DNA of 9,416 nt from Pseudomonadota bacterium (GTDB taxonomy: Bacteria; Pseudomonadota; Gammaproteobacteria; Xanthomonadales; Xanthomonadaceae), in assembly GCA_023423235.1 (NCBI GenBank), contig JAFAFY010000008.1, positions 1 through 9,416 of the forward strand, written 5' to 3'. This document shows, in pieces, positions 5,680 to 9,416 of this stretch (positions within the stretch are counted from its first letter, which is position 1; each line of letters opens with the position of its first letter). The position numbers and the translations under genes are program-made. The notes beneath the pieces are model-generated. The model did not search any database, was not told the origin of the DNA, and saw only the letters and a list, made by a program, of their open reading frames with translations.

Positions 5680-8583
5680 TCAGAACTTCAGCGAGATGCT
5701 GCCGAAGATGTAGCGGCCCGCCTGGTCATAACCGCCCAGGGCGTTGGCGTTGGCCGACAGGCCGCTGTCGCCGGAGAACGGCGGCTCCTTGTCGAGCACG
5801 TTGTTCACGCCCAGCGAGAGCATGGCCTGGCCGAAGCTGACGCTGCCGTTGAGGTCGAGGTAGCTGTAGGAAGGCACACCGTTGTCGAGCCAGATGACGC
5901 GGTCATCCTGCGTGAACGGGCTGCCGTCCACATCCTTGTAGTCCAGGCCATCGATGAAGCGCCAGCGCAGGCCCAGGTTGTAACGGTCCCAGGTGTAGTT
6001 CGCCGAAGCGACATGCCGCCACTTTGGCGTCTGGCAGAGGTACGTGTCGTTGACCAGGCCCTTGCACTCATATCCAGTGCTCGGCTCGGCGGCGAGCGTC
6101 TGGGTGTAGTCCTTCAGCACGTAGTTGCCGGCCAGGCTCGCATTCAGACGCCCCGGGCCGACCGGGAAGGAGTAGCTGGCCGCGAGGTCAAGACCCGAGC
6201 GCTTGTAGACGCCGATGTTGTCGGGCAGGTTGTTGATGTGGCCCGACGCCGGATCGGAAGCCAAGCCGACCCACAGATCGTAGTCGCCGGCACGCGCGTC
6301 GCGGCGGATACGGTCGCAGTACAGACCTTGCTCCATACACAGGATCTGGATGGTGTTGTAGCCGATGCCGCCGATGGCGCCCTCGATCTCGACGCTGTAC
6401 CAGTCCAGAGACAGGTTCAGGTCGTCGATCGGCTCGATGGCAAAACCGGCGGTGTAAGTATCGGCGACTTCCGGCTGCAGGTTCGGGTTGCCGCCGGTCA
6501 CGTTGAAGTACTGGTTGGCGGGGTTGGCCGGGACATTGCCATAAACGGCGGTCGGGACGCCCGCACGTGCGCATTGTTCAGCCGTGTAGCTGGGCGATGC
6601 GCCGGCGCACAGGTCGGTGCCGCCCGAGTTCAGGGCGATGCGCTGGGTGTAGTACAGGTCGTTCAGGCTGGGCGCACGCACCGCGCGATTGTAGCCCGCA
6701 CGAACCAGCAGCTTGCTGTCCCAGAACAGGGCGCTCAGGCCCGCCTTGTAGGTATCGTAGTTGCCGGAGGTCTCGTCGTCCGAATAGCGGTAGCCCAGAG
6801 ACGCATCCAGCCGGTTGAACCCACCCTGCCCCACGAAGATCGGCAGCGCGGCTTCCAGGAAGAAGTCGTTCACCGTGTTGGAGGCGTCCACCGGAAGGCT
6901 CGCCGCGCCGGCGCCGGCGAAGTTGCCTGCGGCGGAGTCGCCGTCGTACTCGGTGCTGTAGGAGTAGCTGCGGCGTTCCATGCCCACGGCCAGGCCGATT
7001 TCCTCGCCATCGGCGCTCGGGAAGCCCCAGCCCACGTAGCCGTTGGCTTCTGCTGAGAATTCGCGGTAGCTGGTCTTGTAGATGCTGAAGCTCGTGCCCG
7101 CCATCGCGGCAGCGGCTTCGGGCGTGATGTTGTCGGTCCAGATGTCATAGGGCGTACAACCCGGGAAGGTGCCGTAGACGGGGTCGGTACAACCCAGCGC
7201 CGCAGCCGAGATCCGGGTGATCAGGAAGTCGTTCTTGCCGATGTCGATGGTCTTGGTCTTGCCCGAAACCAGCGACACGTCGTAGGTCCAGGACGAGTCG
7301 AACCAGGCGCCGCGCAAACCGGCGGTGATGCGGTGGCTGGTGTCGTCACTGGTGGAAATGCGCGGGCCGCCTTCGACATTGCGCTTCCACATGGTGATGC
7401 GGGCCTGGTCGGTGGTCACCCCGGCGTCGGAACAAAGAGTGCCGATCAGGGGATTGGTGCAGTCCACATTCACCGGCACGCCGAAGGCGCCGGATTCCGC
7501 GATCTGCATTTCCGAGGTGCGTTCGAGGAACAATGCCTCGACATACGGGGTGAAGTGCTCGTTGATCTCGTAGCTGCTCATGAAGCCCGCAGTCACGCGC
7601 TTGTCCGGGCGCTGATAGAAGTTGATCGGCGCGTAGTTGTAGACGTAGCTGCCGTTCTCGTATCCGCTGCCGTTCCAGACGTAGTTCGCGTTCGTGCCTG
7701 TCGGCCAAGGCACGACCGCGCCGTTGGCGTACTGGTTGACGGTGAAGCGGGCAGGGTCGGCCGTTCCGGAGCCGCCACATGCCGGATAGTCGTACCAGAC
7801 CGAACAGGTGGAGTAGTCGCGGTCACCGTGGTAGAGCGGATCGTTCTCGCGCCAGGTCAGCCAGCCGACCGCGTGGCCGCGGTTTTCGGCGAAGCTGCCG
7901 CCCAGCACGATATCGGCGTTGCGGCTGACGCCGTCCAAGCCCGAGTTGCCGGTCGGATAGGGGAAGCCACGCTCCTCATTGAGCGCCTGCATCTGCTTGT
8001 TGTCATTGTCGTGCTGGAAAGCGGAGTAGCCGAAGTTGACACTCACGCCCTCGAACTTGTCGTCGAGCACGAAGTTGACCACGCCAGCCACGGCGTCCGC
8101 ACCGTAGATCGCCGACGCGCCGCCGGAAAGGATGTCCACGCGCCGGATCACCGCGGCCGGAACGATCGACGGGTCGCTGATCTCGTTGCGGCTGGGCGTG
8201 AGGCGGCGGCCATTGACCAGGGTCAGCGTACGTTGGGGACCCAGGTTGCGCATCGATACGGTTGCGTGGCCGTAGGAACCGTTGTTCTCGAAGTTGTCGA
8301 AGCTCAGGTCGATCTGCGGCGACTGGTTGACAAGGTCTTCCACCTTGGTTGCGCCGAACCGGGTGAACTCCTCGGCCGTGATTTCCGTGATGGGGCTGGA
8401 AGCGGTGAACGTCTGACTCTTGATGCGCGAGCCGGTGACAGTGACCGTATCGAGCTCAGTGGCGCTGGTAGAGTCGGCGGGCTCTTCCGAATCCTGGGCA
8501 AATGCGGCGCCAGTTCCGGCCACGCTGGCCATGCCTGCGATCAGTGCGAACGCAATCGCGTCGCGAAGCTTGCTGGTTTTCAT
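5680..8583 (-). CDS. TonB-dependent outer membrane receptor (967 residues, complete)
   Basis: An outer membrane beta-barrel for energised uptake of a large substrate. Signal peptide 1-30 (MKTSKLRDAIAFALIAGMAS..., cleavage near AFAQ-D). A TonB-box-like stretch ELDTVTVTGSR is at 43-53. The plug domain, about 60-175, shows VEDLVNQSPQ, RTLTLVNGRRLTP (118-130) and IRRVDILSGGASAIYGADAVAGVVNFVLD (146-174). The barrel is about 180-967, with NRAVRAPSLNDLYYTQ (632-647), GGNPNLQPEVADTYTAGF (697-714), LGVNNVLDKEPPF (924-936) and a C-terminal aromatic (ISLKF). All twelve cysteines lie in six close pairs, probably extracellular-loop disulfides. Substrate is unknown; siderophores, cobalamin, carbohydrates and peptides are all known for the superfamily. 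ATG 8583 is chosen over an upstream in-frame ATG (8637) because it starts the signal peptide and has GGAGAG just upstream. Confidence 0.95.
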   Translation of the reverse strand: MKTSKLRDAIAFALIAGMASVAGTGAAFAQDSEEPADSTSATELDTVTVTGSRIKSQTFTASSPITEITAEEFTRFGATKVEDLVNQSPQIDLSFDNFENNGSYGHATVSMRNLGPQRTLTLVNGRRLTPSRNEISDPSIVPAAVIRRVDILSGGASAIYGADAVAGVVNFVLDDKFEGVSVNFGYSAFQHDNDNKQMQALNEERGFPYPTGNSGLDGVSRNADIVLGGSFAENRGHAVGWLTWRENDPLYHGDRDYSTCSVWYDYPACGGSGTADPARFTVNQYANGAVVPWPTGTNANYVWNGSGYENGSYVYNYAPINFYQRPDKRVTAGFMSSYEINEHFTPYVEALFLERTSEMQIAESGAFGVPVNVDCTNPLIGTLCSDAGVTTDQARITMWKRNVEGGPRISTSDDTSHRITAGLRGAWFDSSWTYDVSLVSGKTKTIDIGKNDFLITRISAAALGCTDPVYGTFPGCTPYDIWTDNITPEAAAAMAGTSFSIYKTSYREFSAEANGYVGWGFPSADGEEIGLAVGMERRSYSYSTEYDGDSAAGNFAGAGAASLPVDASNTVNDFFLEAALPIFVGQGGFNRLDASLGYRYSDDETSGNYDTYKAGLSALFWDSKLLVRAGYNRAVRAPSLNDLYYTQRIALNSGGTDLCAGASPSYTAEQCARAGVPTAVYGNVPANPANQYFNVTGGNPNLQPEVADTYTAGFAIEPIDDLNLSLDWYSVEIEGAIGGIGYNTIQILCMEQGLYCDRIRRDARAGDYDLWVGLASDPASGHINNLPDNIGVYKRSGLDLAASYSFPVGPGRLNASLAGNYVLKDYTQTLAAEPSTGYECKGLVNDTYLCQTPKWRHVASANYTWDRYNLGLRWRFIDGLDYKDVDGSPFTQDDRVIWLDNGVPSYSYLDLNGSVSFGQAMLSLGVNNVLDKEPPFSGDSGLSANANALGGYDQAGRYIFGSISLKF

Positions 8584-8828
8584 CGTCACTACTCTCTCCG
8601 GCGGGTCGTGGGAAGCCCCATCGAATTCGACCGACAACGACTAGGTTGACGACAGAATCGGCAAGGTCGGACCGATACTAGACACATCCAGGAAAAAATT
8701 AAAGTAGTGTGAATTAACTAAATTTTAATGAATATGGTTAAGTTACGGTTGCGTTCTCCGCCTCGATCTAACCGACCCAGGATGCATACCAGGCCCCTGA
8801 TTTCTATTGCGTTTCCCAGCGTCGAGCC

Positions 8829-8863
8829 AAAAAAAAGCTACGGCCCCAAAAGGGGCCGTAGCT
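8829..8863 (-). terminator. Rho-independent terminator of the second receptor gene
   Basis: Arms AGCTACGGCCCC (8836-8847) and GGGGCCGTAGCT (8852-8863) give a perfect 12-bp stem with a 4-base loop. On the minus strand the stem is followed by a run of eight T (plus-strand A at 8829-8836, the last being within the stem). It lies about 40 bases after the stop of the receptor gene at 8902. Confidence 0.92.
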
Positions 8864-8887
8864 GTGCTTCTTCAGCTGTGCTTCTTC
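8860..8887. repeat. 14-bp tandem duplication abutting the terminator
   Basis: AGCTGTGCTTCTTC occurs twice head to tail (8860-8873, 8874-8887). The first copy starts inside the stem arm of the terminator (last four bases, AGCT). Each copy therefore repeats the outermost AGCT of the stem. Confidence 0.9.
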
Positions 8888-8901
8888 GCGGTGAATCGTG
8901 A

Positions 8902-9416
8902 TCAGAAGTTCTGCTGGTACTTCAGGAACACGAAACGACCGATGTCGAACCCGCCGTAGTAGGAGAAGTTCGAGTTGGCCTGGCGATACCACGGCGCGGC
9001 TTCGTGGTTGAACACGTTGTTTGCGCCGACGGAGATCTTGGCATCCCAAGGCGCGCTGTAGGTGATCTGCACGTCATGGAACGTATTGGCGCCAAGGTCG
9101 TTCTGCGGCGTGATCAGGCCCTGGGTGTCAGGCGCGGCGAACTGCGGACGGCTGCACATTTCCGGTGTGGTGTTGTAGCAGCGTTCCATCGAACCGGAGA
9201 AGTAGCGCACGCCCCAGTTCACCGACCAGTCGTCCAGCGCCCAGTTCAGGCTCAGGTTCGAACGGATGCGGAAATAGCCGCCGTAACCGACGTACTGCGA
9301 AGGCACGGCGTCCACGTCGTTGGTCGCCTTGGCTTCGTAGAGGCTGACGTAGGTCGTCTGCCACTTGGCGCCAAAGCGGCCGAAATCCGTGTCGCGGCTG
9401 TAGAGCAGGTCGAAAT
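8902..9416 (-). CDS. TonB-dependent receptor, C-terminal fragment (5' end outside window)
   Basis: The frame is open from the right edge to the TGA at 8902-8904 and gives the last 170 residues of a protein starting before the window (first visible residues FDLLYSRDTDFGRFGAKW). The pattern is that of C-terminal barrel strands of a TonB-dependent receptor: alternating aromatic and polar residues, NLSLNWALDDWSVNWGVRYF, the penultimate-strand motif ISVGANNVFNHEAAPWY (compare LGVNNVLDKEPPF in the neighbouring receptor), and a final strand GRFVFLKYQQNF ending in Phe, the signal for BAM-dependent assembly. A cysteine pair, RCYNTTPEMC, resembles the paired loop cysteines of the neighbour. GTG at 9315 is inside the barrel and is not the start. 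Its own terminator follows, so it and the downstream receptor are probably separate transcripts despite the same orientation. Confidence 0.9.
   Translation of the reverse strand, partial: FDLLYSRDTDFGRFGAKWQTTYVSLYEAKATNDVDAVPSQYVGYGGYFRIRSNLSLNWALDDWSVNWGVRYFSGSMERCYNTTPEMCSRPQFAAPDTQGLITPQNDLGANTFHDVQITYSAPWDAKISVGANNVFNHEAAPWYRQANSNFSYYGGFDIGRFVFLKYQQNF

Larger units (their letters stand above)
8584..8901 (-). promoter_or_regulatory. Intergenic region between the two receptor genes
   Basis: No gene is supported. From right to left: a 14-bp tandem repeat and the terminator of the upstream receptor gene (8829-8887), an ordinary GC stretch, a distinctly AT-rich island (about 8690-8747), and a leader of roughly 85 bases. 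On the minus strand TAGTAT (plus 8680-8675) is a fair -10, with TTTAAT (plus 8703-8698) 17 bases earlier as a weak -35. The island contains ATTAACTAAATTTTAAT (8713-8729), with ATTAA/TTAAT inverted ends, a possible regulator site. The AT-rich block in GC-rich DNA upstream of a receptor gene is the most promoter-like stretch here; the exact hexamers are uncertain. Confidence 0.45.

Noticed and set aside
5566..7056. 496-residue plus-strand frame
   Set aside because: Antisense to the receptor gene and starts across the terminator; Val/Ala/Arg-rich composition without motifs.
8584..8637. 18-residue N-terminal extension of the receptor from the ATG at 8637
   Set aside because: The extension is polar and would precede the signal peptide; ATG 8583 has GGAGAG upstream and begins MKTSK directly before the hydrophobic core.
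7333..8649. 438-residue plus-strand frame
   Set aside because: Antisense shadow of the receptor plug and first barrel strands; the minus-strand reading has signal peptide, plug and barrel motifs in order.
1..9416. CRISPR array, insertion sequence, prophage, tRNA or rRNA
   Set aside because: Looked for spaced direct repeats, transposase-like frames with terminal repeats, and tRNA/rRNA motifs on both strands; the only repeats are the short tandem ones listed, and every long region is accounted for by the genes described.
1..9416. A coherent undescribed multi-gene system
   Set aside because: The genes belong to common, apparently unrelated functions (beta-oxidation, dioxygenase, small exported proteins, nutrient receptors) with separate terminators and opposing strands; nothing in the sequence ties them into one system.

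Overview
The window is GC-rich chromosomal DNA from a proteobacterium, most likely a gammaproteobacterium of the Lysobacteraceae/Xanthomonadaceae (Lysobacter, Luteimonas or Xanthomonas relatives). The basis is the long membrane-anchored FadE-type acyl-CoA dehydrogenase, two neighbouring TonB-dependent receptors, small secreted proteins of a type I associate with this family, and the codon bias. The genus is inference; no rRNA or marker gene is present.

Layout: (1) Positions 1-1915, minus strand: the first 638 residues of fadE, running off the left edge. (2) 1916-2337: a 422-base divergent intergenic region with a good sigma70-type promoter for fadE, an 18-bp operator-like palindrome filling its spacer, a very stable GC hairpin, and a C-rich, G-poor leader containing a 15-bp tandem repeat. 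(3) 2338-2952, plus: a TetR-family regulator, the obvious candidate ligand-responsive repressor of fadE. (4) 3182-4453, plus: a TPR plus aspartyl/asparaginyl beta-hydroxylase protein, an Fe(II)/2-oxoglutarate dioxygenase. (5) 4500-4976 and 5185-5550, plus: two small exported proteins of unknown function. (6) 5627-5657: a strong hairpin between convergent genes that can act as a terminator in both directions. (7) 5680-8583, minus: a complete 967-residue TonB-dependent outer membrane receptor with an AT-rich upstream region. (8) 8829-8863: the terminator of a second receptor, whose C-terminal 170 residues occupy 8902-9416 on the minus strand.

The clearest functional unit is fadE with the divergent tetR: fatty-acid beta-oxidation under a probable acyl-CoA-sensing repressor. 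The two receptors form a tandem outer-membrane uptake cluster of unknown substrate. I found no mobile element, CRISPR array, tRNA, rRNA, defence cassette or biosynthetic cluster, and nothing that amounts to a previously undescribed multi-gene system. The points worth a second look are mainly regulatory: the fadE operator and leader, half-site arrays upstream of two plus-strand genes, and a small duplication against a terminator. There are also two protein-level points: the TPR-hydroxylase architecture, and a receptor in which every cysteine lies in a close pair.
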